64,000 nt of DNA from Streptomyces sp. NBC_00271 (lineage in GTDB: Bacteria; Actinomycetota; Actinomycetes; Streptomycetales; Streptomycetaceae), in the NCBI RefSeq assembly GCF_036178845.1, contig NZ_CP108070.1, positions 11,036,001 through 11,100,000 of the forward strand. Direction: 5' to 3'. The notes under the pieces are model-generated. The model ran no database searches, was not told where the DNA came from, and worked only from the letters and a program-made list of their open reading frames with translations. The stretch's first letter is position 1; each line of letters starts with the position of its first letter. The position numbers were made by a program, and so were the translations under genes. Of the stretch, positions 7,463-14,865 are shown piece after piece.

Positions 7463-8878
7463 TCAGTGCCCGAAGTCGAACCAGTTGACGTTCACGAAGT
7501 CCGCGGGCTGGCCGCTGGTGAAGGTCAGATAGACGTCGTGGGTTCCGGTGACGGAGCTGATGTTCGCGGGGACCGTCTTCCACGTCTGCCAGCCACCGGT
7601 GTTGGCCACCGCGAAGCTGCCTGTCGGCGTGCTCGTGCGGCTGTCGAGGCGCACTTCGACCAGTCCGCTGACACCGCCCGCCGCGCCGCTCGCGACCCGG
7701 CCGTAGAACTGCTTGGCCGCCGTGGTGCCGAAGTCGACACCCTTGTAGAGCGCGTAATCGCCGTTCGCGAGGGTGTCGATGTTCTGGCCGCCCCCCGTGT
7801 CGGTGGTGGTCTCCGTTCCGACGCCCGCCTGGCCGTCGTACGACTCGGCCTGGATCTCGTGGTACGCGTCACGGTTGCCGGAAGGCGGCGGGGTCGTCGG
7901 CGGCGGGGTCGTGCCGCCACCGCCGGTGGCCTGCAGCACCTGGACGTAGTCGACCACGAGCGGGTGGCCGGGGTCCGTGCCGCCGTCGGGGCCGCCGCCG
8001 AAGGCCGCCGGGAACTCGCCGCCCATCGCGATGTTCAGGATGATGAAGTAGCCGTGGTTGGTGGCGTTGGCCCAGGTCGTGGCGTCGACCTGACTCTGCC
8101 TGACCGTGTGGAAGTTGACGCCGTCGAGGTAGAAACGCATCTCCTCGGGGCTGGTCGACTTGTCCCACTCCACGGCGTAGGTGTGGAAGCCGCCCTGGCA
8201 GGTCGTGCCCTCACAGACCTTCTGGCCGCCGATGCCGGACTTCTCGTTGCAGGGGCCACCCGGGCTGGTGCCGCAGTGCATCGTGGCCCACTCGTTGTTG
8301 ATGCCCTGGACGTTCTCCATGATGTCCAGCTCGCCGACGCCGGGCCAGTTCCACCAGTTGCCGCGGTACGGGGCGCCCAGCATCCAGAAGGCGGGCCAGT
8401 AGCCCTTGGCGGCCGCGCCGGTCACGTTCGGCATCTGGAGCCGGGCCTCGACGCGGAGTTTGCCGTCGGCGGGCGGCTGGAAGTCGGAGCGGTTCGTCTC
8501 GATGCGGCCCGACGTCCAGTTGCCCGCGGCGTCGCGCTGCGGGGTGATCCGGAGGTTTCCGGCGCCGTCGAGCGAGACGTTGTTGGTGCTGGAGGTCATC
8601 GTCTCGACCTCGCCGGTACCGAAGCCGGCCGGCCCGCCGGGATAGCTCGTGCCCGTCGTGTACTGCCAGTTCGAGCTGTTGATGCCGGAGCCGGCGGCTC
8701 CGTCGAAGTCGTCGAGGAAGACCTGGGACCAGCCGGACGGGGGCGTGGGGGTGGACGCGTTGGCGGGGAGGGTGGCGGCCGCCGCCGCGGCGGCCGCGAG
8801 GCCGAGGGCGCTGAACACGGCGATGAGGGCGCGCCGTAGGGAGCCGCGTCTGACAGGCGTGCCGGAGGGTTCACTCAT
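7463..8878 (-). CDS. secreted GH16 endo-beta-1,3-glucanase with CBM6
   Basis: This 471-residue extracellular laminarinase-type enzyme has a signal peptide of about 42 residues (SLRRALIAVFSALGL..NAS). The GH16 beta-jelly-roll follows, with the catalytic motif GELDIMEN, nucleophile E183, D185 and acid/base E188. A Thr/Pro linker (PPPTTPPPSG) leads to a C-terminal CBM6 (HEIQAESYDG..DYALYKGVDFG). ATG 8878 was chosen because it begins the signal peptide and has GAAGAGG upstream; the frame extends to 8938. It is first gene of an operon with the GH64 enzyme and lies behind a LacI-type operator, so expression probably depends on a beta-glucan oligosaccharide inducer. Confidence 0.95.
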   Translation of the reverse strand: MSEPSGTPVRRGSLRRALIAVFSALGLAAAAAAAATLPANASTPTPPSGWSQVFLDDFDGAAGSGINSSNWQYTTGTSYPGGPAGFGTGEVETMTSSTNNVSLDGAGNLRITPQRDAAGNWTSGRIETNRSDFQPPADGKLRVEARLQMPNVTGAAAKGYWPAFWMLGAPYRGNWWNWPGVGELDIMENVQGINNEWATMHCGTSPGGPCNEKSGIGGQKVCEGTTCQGGFHTYAVEWDKSTSPEEMRFYLDGVNFHTVRQSQVDATTWANATNHGYFIILNIAMGGEFPAAFGGGPDGGTDPGHPLVVDYVQVLQATGGGGTTPPPTTPPPSGNRDAYHEIQAESYDGQAGVGTETTTDTGGGQNIDTLANGDYALYKGVDFGTTAAKQFYGRVASGAAGGVSGLVEVRLDSRTSTPTGSFAVANTGGWQTWKTVPANISSVTGTHDVYLTFTSGQPADFVNVNWFDFGH

Positions 8879-8940
8879 GGGTGCCTCTTCGGGTACGGAG
8901 TGGGGAGTGCGGGTGGTGGTGGGAGCACTCCGTCGCATTC

Positions 8941-8954
8941 TGAGAGCGCTCTCA
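8941..8954. promoter_or_regulatory. perfect LacI/CebR-type operator of the glucanase operon
   Basis: TGAGAGCGCTCTCA is a perfect 14-bp palindrome 62 bases upstream of the GH16 start. It differs from the CebR box of streptomycete cellulase genes (TGGGAGCGCTCCCA, from memory) at one position in each half, and retains the central CG typical of LacI-family sites. It most likely binds a LacI-type repressor specific for beta-1,3-glucan products. No such regulator is encoded in this window. Confidence 0.75.
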
Positions 8955-9404
8955 AAACAGCTGCGCGGACAATGTGCTCCCCGTCACTCCGCACGTCAAG
9001 AGGTGAAGTCGGGAAAGTCCTTCCGGCGTATGTGAGTTCACGTCGTGAAAGAAGGGGGGTGTGCTGAGGGCACACGAGAAGCGCGGCAGTCCGCGGATTG
9101 TGCCGAGCGGACACCGTCGTGAGCGGCGGCTTCAGGGGCGGTCGAGGGAAGTTGGGCGGGTGAGGACCACGCCCAGCAGGGACAGCCCCGTAGGCGACCC
9201 GGGTAAGCGACCTAGTGGGCGACAACCCTCCCGATTTCCCGGGTGGTTGATGTTCACGCACCACCGTGGCGGCCACCGCGACGCACCCGTCGCAGCCGCC
9301 GCACCACGGCGTGCGGCACACCCGTGCGGCGTCGCGCCGTCGCATCCCGCGATCCGATGGGCGGTCACCCCGCCCCACGATGACACGAGACCCAGGAGTC
9401 ACCC
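8955..9404. other. 450-base intergenic region between glucanase operon and thioredoxin-like gene
   Basis: No gene is supported here. The part nearest the glucanase operator is its divergent promoter region. From about 9195 to 9245 there is a stretch bounded by complementary arms ACCCGGG/CCCGGGT and containing GGGCGACAACCC, which can form nested hairpins and may be a structured leader of the plus-strand gene at 9405. It is only vaguely reminiscent of SAM-type riboswitch cores and I do not assign it. Confidence 0.3.
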
Positions 9405-9944
9405 ATGCCCTTTCTGGTCACCGCCGTCGTCCTCATCGCCGTGCTCTGTCCGCTGAACCTGCTGCTCACCTTCGGCGTCATACGCAAACTCCGTGCCCAG
9501 GCCGACGAGAAGGCCGACCGGGTGGCGGACGGCCCGATCATCCCGGCCGACTCGGCCGTGCCCGGCTTCTCCGCCGTCACCACCGCCGGTGAGCGGATCA
9601 CCCGCGAGGGCCTCGGCGAGGCCATGCTGGGCTTCTTCTCGCCCGACTGCCGGGCCTGCAAGGAGCGGCTGCCGCTCTTCGTGGAGCAGGCGCGCACCAC
9701 GGTCCGCGCGACCGGTCGCAGCGTCCTCACCGTCGTGCACGGCACCGACGAGGAGGCCCGCGAGCAGGTGGCGGCGCTCTCCGAGGTCGCCCACGTCGTG
9801 GTCGAGCCGGGCGACGGGCCGCTCGGCGAGGCCTTCGACATCGCCGGGTATCCGGTCTACGGCCCGATCACCGTCGACGGCACCCTCAGTGCCACCGCCT
9901 TCGACTCCGGCCGCCTGCCTGCGCCTTCGAAGGCCGCGGTCTGA
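9405..9944 (+). CDS. membrane-anchored thioredoxin-like (TlpA/MauD-type) protein
   Basis: This is a thiol-disulfide oxidoreductase-like protein facing outside the cytoplasm. Residues 4-26 are an uncleaved hydrophobic anchor, followed by a linker and a thioredoxin fold with the active-site pair C82-R-A-C85 in FFSPDCRACKERLP and the later YPVYGPI cis-Pro-containing loop. At 179 residues it matches MauD/TlpA-type proteins, which reduce or mature exported proteins. No MauE/CcdA electron-donor gene is adjacent, so its redox partner is unknown. It is convergent with the FUSC gene, with both stop codons inside one hairpin. Confidence 0.85.
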   Translation: MPFLVTAVVLIAVLCPLNLLLTFGVIRKLRAQADEKADRVADGPIIPADSAVPGFSAVTTAGERITREGLGEAMLGFFSPDCRACKERLPLFVEQARTTVRATGRSVLTVVHGTDEEAREQVAALSEVAHVVVEPGDGPLGEAFDIAGYPVYGPITVDGTLSATAFDSGRLPAPSKAAV

Positions 9945-9966
9945 CCCGGGGCACCGCCCCGGGTCA
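9942..9966. terminator. convergent terminator whose stem contains both stop codons
   Basis: TGACCCGGGGC (9942-9952) pairs perfectly with GCCCCGGGTCA (9956-9966) around an ACC loop. The first three bases are the stop of the thioredoxin-like gene, and the last three are the stop of the FUSC gene on the other strand. Confidence 0.85.
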
Positions 9967-12261
9967 GGACGGACCGTCGGGCCTCGCCGCGGCGGCCAGG
10001 CTCGGCTGGAGCCGGCGGGCGGCGTCGAGGTGGTCGGCGGTCCAGATGATGCGGACGGCCGTGTCCGTGGCCTGCCCGTGCTCGTCGCTGAGGTCGCGGC
10101 GGAGGGATTCGACCAGCTGTGCCTCGGCCGCGGGGTTGCGCGGCAGCGGATCCCGGACGGAGGCGTTGTGCTCGAGACCGGCGGCCAGATCCCGGTACCA
10201 GCCGGAGATCTGGCCGGCGGTGCTCTGCAGGACGAGGCCGGCTTCCGCCCGGTTCGGCTCGCTGTCCGGTTCGCCGGCGCGCCGCCACAGCCCCAGGACC
10301 GCGTCCGCCGCGAGGCGCAACCCCACGATGCCGGTCACCAGGGTGGTCATGTCGGCCAGGGGTACCGGTTTGGCGCCGCGTTCGGCCAGATAGCTGCGGA
10401 ACGCGTCGTCGAGCCTGCGCGCGGCCGCGGCCGCTTCGACGCCCTCCCGCAGCGCGACCTCGGCAGAGGCAGGCCCGGGCGCGGTGCCGCAGTGGCCGAT
10501 GGCACATTGCACCGCGCCCGCCAGATACCGGGCGCTGTCCGTGTACGCCTCGGCGAGCGCCCGGTCGACGGCCGCCGAGGCGCCGCGCGGCCAGAAGAAC
10601 AGGCCCACCAGCACGCTCACCGCGCAGCCGATGGCGATGTCCTGGATCCGCAGCAGCACGATGTGCCAGTCGGGGTCCTGGCCGATGTTGAACAGGATGA
10701 CGAGGGTGATGGTGAAGGACGCCTGACCGGCGGCGAAGGAGATGGCGGAGGGGGCGATGCCGGCGAGCAACACGGCGAGGGGCAGCAGGAACCAGAGCGC
10801 CGTGCCGTGGTGGCCGATCAGCTGCAACAGCCCGGTGCCGATGATCGAACCCGCGAGGGTGCCGCCCAGGGCGCGGACCGCGTTCTGCCCGGTGTTGAGG
10901 GCGTTCGAGCGCAGCACGGACAGGGTTCCCAGGAGCACCCAGAACGAGTGCTGGACGCTGGTCACGTTGGCGAGGCCGACCGCGATGCCGAGGCCGAGCG
11001 CTCCCCGCAGGCTGTTGTGCAGCCAGACGGACCCCGGCTGAAGGTGGGCGGCGGCTCGCGCGCGCGCCGCCGCCAGTGGTCGGGTCACGGCGTCGGGCTC
11101 GCGGCCCAGCAGGCGTTCGAACCAGCTGCGGCGCTCGGCGGCCGCGGCCAGGGCCACGTTGTCCGCGATCTGCAGCGTCGCGAAACCCAGCTCCTGCGCG
11201 CGGAACGAAAGGTCCAGCGCTCCGATGACGGGGTGCACCTGCGAGGGTGTGCCGGCGCCGCCCTGGCGCACGGGCAGCAGGGTGGTGGCGTTGCGCTCCA
11301 TGTCGGCCATGGCCTTGCGCAGACTCTCCGAGGCTGCGTGCAGCTCGTCCGGTGAGCGGCGCGGGGCGTCGAGCAGCGCGGCCACCTCGTCGAGTACGGC
11401 CGCGGCTGCCCGGCGTACGGACCGGGCGGCGATGTCGCAGGCCGCTCCACCGTCGAGCGGGGGCGCGCTGTCGGCCAGGATGCTGCTGAGCCAGGTCAGT
11501 TCGTCGACCAGGCGGACGAGGGCGCGCGAGCTGGTGGACAGGCCGGTGGGGCGGTACGGGGTGGCGTCGAAGACGGTGCGCAGCTCGGCCGCCGCGGCGG
11601 CGGCCTCGTCGGCTCTGGTACGGCACTGACCGGTGCTCGGCGCGGCAGGCCCGCCCGCCAGGAGGGACGCGTCGGTGCGCAGTTGCTCGGCGGCCGCACG
11701 GCAGACCCGGGCGGCGGGTGCGCTGAGGGGGTCCCCGCTGGGACGGGGCCACAGCAGGGTGACCGCGAGCATGGCGGCGGCTGCCGCGAGGCCCGCTCCC
11801 GCGAGCCGGGCGGGAAGCTCCGCGAACGGGACGGGCGAGGTCACCGGGAGGATGAAGGCCAGCAGCAGCGCGGTCGAGGCGCCCGCGAGGACGGAGCTGA
11901 CCACCCCGGAGAACAGCACCAGGAAACCGATGACGACCATGGCGGTGACCGCGAGCCAGGTCTTGTCGGCCACGAGCGTGCCCAGACAGATCAGGACGGC
12001 CCAGGCGACCGCGAGGCCGAGGTGGGCGCGGAGCCGCTGCACCATCGGACCGGTGAAATCCACGAGCAGCAGCATCGAGAACGCACCGAACGCGGCGAAG
12101 GTCGCCATCGTCGGTGACCCGATGACCTGGCTGCACAGGGCGAACAGCGCGGGCATGACGAGCGCCGTCCGCCCGGCACGCCGGGTGGCCGCCAGCTCGG
12201 GATCGCGGTCGCGCAGCCACGACGCGACCGACCCGGGGCGGATTCGACCGGATGTCCGCAC
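9964..12261 (-). CDS. FUSC-family inner-membrane transporter
   Basis: This polytopic protein of about 765 residues has the two-block layout of the FUSC (fusaric acid resistance/YccS/aromatic acid exporter) family. An N-terminal set of roughly six hydrophobic helices (VMPALFALCSQVIG.., WAVLICLGTLVA..) leads to a long soluble region of coiled helices. A second set follows (SLRGALGLGIAVGLANV, FWVLLGTLSVLRSNA, GTLAGSIIGTGLLQLIG), then a C-terminal cytoplasmic domain. The SVLRSNALNTGQNAVRALGGTLAG stretch is a family hallmark. Such proteins export aromatic acids or hydrophobic weak acids. I chose GTG 12261 because GGAGG lies 11 bases upstream; GTG 12273 overlaps that site. Substrate unknown. Confidence 0.85.
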   Translation of the reverse strand: MRTSGRIRPGSVASWLRDRDPELAATRRAGRTALVMPALFALCSQVIGSPTMATFAAFGAFSMLLLVDFTGPMVQRLRAHLGLAVAWAVLICLGTLVADKTWLAVTAMVVIGFLVLFSGVVSSVLAGASTALLLAFILPVTSPVPFAELPARLAGAGLAAAAAMLAVTLLWPRPSGDPLSAPAARVCRAAAEQLRTDASLLAGGPAAPSTGQCRTRADEAAAAAAELRTVFDATPYRPTGLSTSSRALVRLVDELTWLSSILADSAPPLDGGAACDIAARSVRRAAAAVLDEVAALLDAPRRSPDELHAASESLRKAMADMERNATTLLPVRQGGAGTPSQVHPVIGALDLSFRAQELGFATLQIADNVALAAAAERRSWFERLLGREPDAVTRPLAAARARAAAHLQPGSVWLHNSLRGALGLGIAVGLANVTSVQHSFWVLLGTLSVLRSNALNTGQNAVRALGGTLAGSIIGTGLLQLIGHHGTALWFLLPLAVLLAGIAPSAISFAAGQASFTITLVILFNIGQDPDWHIVLLRIQDIAIGCAVSVLVGLFFWPRGASAAVDRALAEAYTDSARYLAGAVQCAIGHCGTAPGPASAEVALREGVEAAAAARRLDDAFRSYLAERGAKPVPLADMTTLVTGIVGLRLAADAVLGLWRRAGEPDSEPNRAEAGLVLQSTAGQISGWYRDLAAGLEHNASVRDPLPRNPAAEAQLVESLRRDLSDEHGQATDTAVRIIWTADHLDAARRLQPSLAAAARPDGPS

Positions 12262-12452
12262 GTGCCCGGCCACCTCCTGTCGACAGGCCTGCGCCCCACC
12301 GAGTGTGACGTCTCTTCCGGAGCGACGTCACCCGAACACGATCTCTGCTCGTGATTCACCCAGGCGGGGCGTGCCCGCGGCGTACAGACCGCCCGCGCGA
12401 GGGGTGTGGAGGGCACCGTCCTGCGGAGGTCACTGTCCCGCCGAGGTCGCTG

Positions 12453-13025
12453 TCAGCCGGCGAACGCCTCGTTCAGGCGGACGTTGTAGCCGTCCTCTTC
12501 CATGAGGACGACGGTGACGCCGAACGGGGAGGGATGGTCGAGTTCGAGCGGGATGAAGGAGTAATTGACCGCGGCCTGGACGGGAAGGACCAACTCGCCG
12601 CCCGGCTGTGGTTCGACGGCGGGCTGCCAGGCCGGCTCGGCCGAGCCCCGGCCCTCGGGGGAGTGAGCCGGGGGCTGTTCGGTGTAGGGGAACTGGTGCA
12701 GCACATGGCCGTCCTTCGTGGCGTGCACCATGTTCAGACACGGCACCGGGCCGGTGATCGGCAACTGGCAGGCGGTGGCGACGTCGTGGGTCTCCCAGGC
12801 GAGCACGACCTCGTCGGCGCCGGCCGCCGCGGCGATGTTCGCGAGCTCGGCGATGCCGGTGAGCGCGTCCTTGCCGGGCTCGGTCGGCCGCACCCAGATC
12901 AGGCCGACCAACTCGCCGCGCACCAGCGGCATGATGACCGGCCGTGGCACGGCACCCTCGGCGAGCCCCGCGGCGTACGCGCTCTTCATCGACTCCACCA
13001 GCGCGTCCCACGTCTGTGCATCCAT
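12453..13025 (-). CDS. hypothetical protein (190 aa)
   Basis: This soluble protein has no motif I recognise. The N-terminal 130 residues look like a compact alpha/beta domain (PVIMPLVRGELVGLIWVR, AGADEVVLAWETHDVATAC). A Pro/Glu-rich linker and a strand-rich C-terminal part (NYSFIPLELDHPSPFGVTVV) follow. ATG 13025 has GAGGA seven bases upstream. It lies 84 bases downstream of the carbonic anhydrase gene on the same strand and may be co-transcribed. No function is proposed. Confidence 0.75.
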   Translation of the reverse strand: MDAQTWDALVESMKSAYAAGLAEGAVPRPVIMPLVRGELVGLIWVRPTEPGKDALTGIAELANIAAAAGADEVVLAWETHDVATACQLPITGPVPCLNMVHATKDGHVLHQFPYTEQPPAHSPEGRGSAEPAWQPAVEPQPGGELVLPVQAAVNYSFIPLELDHPSPFGVTVVLMEEDGYNVRLNEAFAG

Positions 13026-13108
13026 GAACTCATCCTCGTCGCCCGCCTGTGTCCGATCAGGCTGACCCTGTCATGCGGGCCGTGCCCTCCGCCAGCGGCT
13101 CGGACCGG

Positions 13109-13840
13109 TCAGGCGGGCGCTCCAGCCAGGACTTCCACCTTGCCGGTGTCGAGCGAGTAGTAGGCGCCGACCACGGCGAGGGCACCCTTCTTCACGAGGG
13201 GGGCCAGGTCCTGATTGGAGCGCAGGTCGGCGGCGGTCAGCGTGACCTGCGCGCGGGCCATGGAATCCACCGGGTCGGGACCACCCCCATGGACCTGCTC
13301 GTACGCCGGACGCAGGGCCTGGGCGATCGCCTCCAGGTTGCCGGGCAGCGGTTTGCCGTCGCGGATGGACTTGTACGCCGCCTCGATGGCGCCGCAACGT
13401 TGATGCCCGAGCACCACGATGAGCGGAGTGGCGCTCGTCATGGGCCCGTACTCCACGGAACCCGTGACCACCGGATCGATGGCCTCCCCGCCCGTGCGCA
13501 TCACGTACAGGTCACCCAGCCCGGTGTCGAAGAGGAGTTCGGGCGGTACCCGGGAGTCGATGCAGGAGAGGATCGCCCCGAAGGGCTCCTGCTTCTCGGC
13601 CACGAACTCGCGCCGGTCCGGATCGCGGTCGGGATGTCGAAGATCGCCGCTCACCCAGCGCTTGTTGCCTTCCATCAGTCTGGTGAACGCCGCGGCGGGC
13701 GTGGTCGGCGCCGGTTCCGGCGGAGCGCTGGTCGGCGGCGAGGCCGCGCTCGTCGGCGAACACCCCGCAAGCGCGGCCGTGGCGGCCGCGAGACCGCCGA
13801 CGAGAAGAACTCTGCGATCGGGATGTCCCGCTCTGTCCAT
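13109..13840 (-). CDS. exported lipoprotein beta-carbonic anhydrase
   Basis: This enzyme hydrates CO2 to bicarbonate. The start at 13840 (MDRAGHPDRRVLLVGG) gives a Tat-like twin-Arg signal followed by the lipobox LAGC with C27 as the lipidation site, so the enzyme should sit on the outer face of the membrane. The beta-class zinc ligands are intact: C93, D95 and R97 in SCIDSRVPPE, and H146 and C149 in GHQRCGA. The mature domain of about 190 residues is normal length. Most bacterial beta-enzymes are cytosolic, so the export signal is notable. The frame extends to 14005 without a better start. Confidence 0.9.
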   Translation of the reverse strand: MDRAGHPDRRVLLVGGLAAATAALAGCSPTSAASPPTSAPPEPAPTTPAAAFTRLMEGNKRWVSGDLRHPDRDPDRREFVAEKQEPFGAILSCIDSRVPPELLFDTGLGDLYVMRTGGEAIDPVVTGSVEYGPMTSATPLIVVLGHQRCGAIEAAYKSIRDGKPLPGNLEAIAQALRPAYEQVHGGGPDPVDSMARAQVTLTAADLRSNQDLAPLVKKGALAVVGAYYSLDTGKVEVLAGAPA

Positions 13841-14015
13841 CAGCCCTGACCTCTCAGTCCGCCGAGACGTCTGCGTACGTCTTGACCAGGGGCGATTGTG
13901 CAGTGCGGTGAGGGAACAGGACGGGAGGCACAAGCGGGCGCGGGCCGCTCCGCCACCGATGGCCCACGACCGGGAGATCTGGAACGGTCTGTGGCGGAGC
14001 GTCACAGCCGGCCGG

Positions 14016-14489
14016 TCAGATGCCCATCGACGCCATCTCGATCGCCGACCGGTAGTTCGCTGCCGCGGTCACCACGCAGGCCCGATAGGTCCGGTTGTCC
14101 TTCACGACGAGGAAGTAGTCCTTGAGGTTCTTCCAGTAGCTGAGCAGGTAGCCGATGCCCGGGAGGAAGCCGGGCGGCCGGGGTACCAGCGCGAAGGCCT
14201 CGGAGCACCGGAGGATTTCCCCGGTCGCCTGGGAGAGGACGTCGGCGACGTCGGGGTTCATGTTCCAGCCGGCGGCCAGGTCGGCGTTCCAGATCGAGGC
14301 GGCCACCTCCCGCAGGTGCGCCTCCTCCTCCGGGGAGATGTCGCTCTGGCCGAAGGCGTGCACGGCCGCCGCGGGTGTCGTGGCCGGGGAAGGTCCGGCG
14401 GCGGCCGCGGCCGCCGTGCCCGAGACTCCGAGGAGAAGTGCGGCTGTTGTGGCCGCCGCCACCGTGTACGTGGCCCGTCTGCCACCCAT
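14016..14489 (-). CDS. secreted protein of unknown function (157 aa)
   Basis: The start at 14489 (MGGRRATYTVAAATTAALLL) gives a standard Sec signal peptide ending in an Ala-rich cleavage region near residue 31; GAGGGG lies about ten bases before it. The mature part is mostly helical with two cysteines (EILRCSEAF and RACVVTA) that could form a disulfide. It contains a YLLSYWKNLKDYFLVVKDNR segment. I do not recognise the family. It is divergent from pyruvate carboxylase across 376 bases. Confidence 0.75.
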   Translation of the reverse strand: MGGRRATYTVAAATTAALLLGVSGTAAAAAAGPSPATTPAAAVHAFGQSDISPEEEAHLREVAASIWNADLAAGWNMNPDVADVLSQATGEILRCSEAFALVPRPPGFLPGIGYLLSYWKNLKDYFLVVKDNRTYRACVVTAAANYRSAIEMASMGI

Positions 14490-14865
14490 GCTGATCGGTC
14501 CCCTCTGCGGATGCGCCCGGGCCTGCCGCCCGGGCAGGGCCGACGCTGTCATGTGCCGTACATACGGGTCAACGGCGACAATCTGCCAACCGCGGCCGAC
14601 GGTTGCTTCTTGACGACGGTGCACAAGGACGCCGCCCGAGACCCCTTCGTACGGCGGCAGGTACGCATCCGTCGGGGCAGGCGGGGCACCCTGATGGTGG
14701 CGGGAACCACCCGTGCGGGCGACGACGTGCGTCCGCCCTGGACGGCGCACTCGAATTCACGGTGTTCCGAGAGGGGCATGGACGGGAGTGGCCCGGTTCA
14801 CATGGCATAACGGCGGCGTCACCGACAGCATGGTCCTCGTCACCGGCAGGCCGAAGGGATCCAGG
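14490..14865. other. divergent intergenic region upstream of pyc
   Basis: The 376 bases between the secreted-protein gene and pyruvate carboxylase hold no supported gene. They must carry two divergent promoters. I find no strong consensus hexamers or clear palindromic operator. The in-frame extension of the carboxylase frame to 14713 lacks a ribosome site. Confidence 0.4.
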
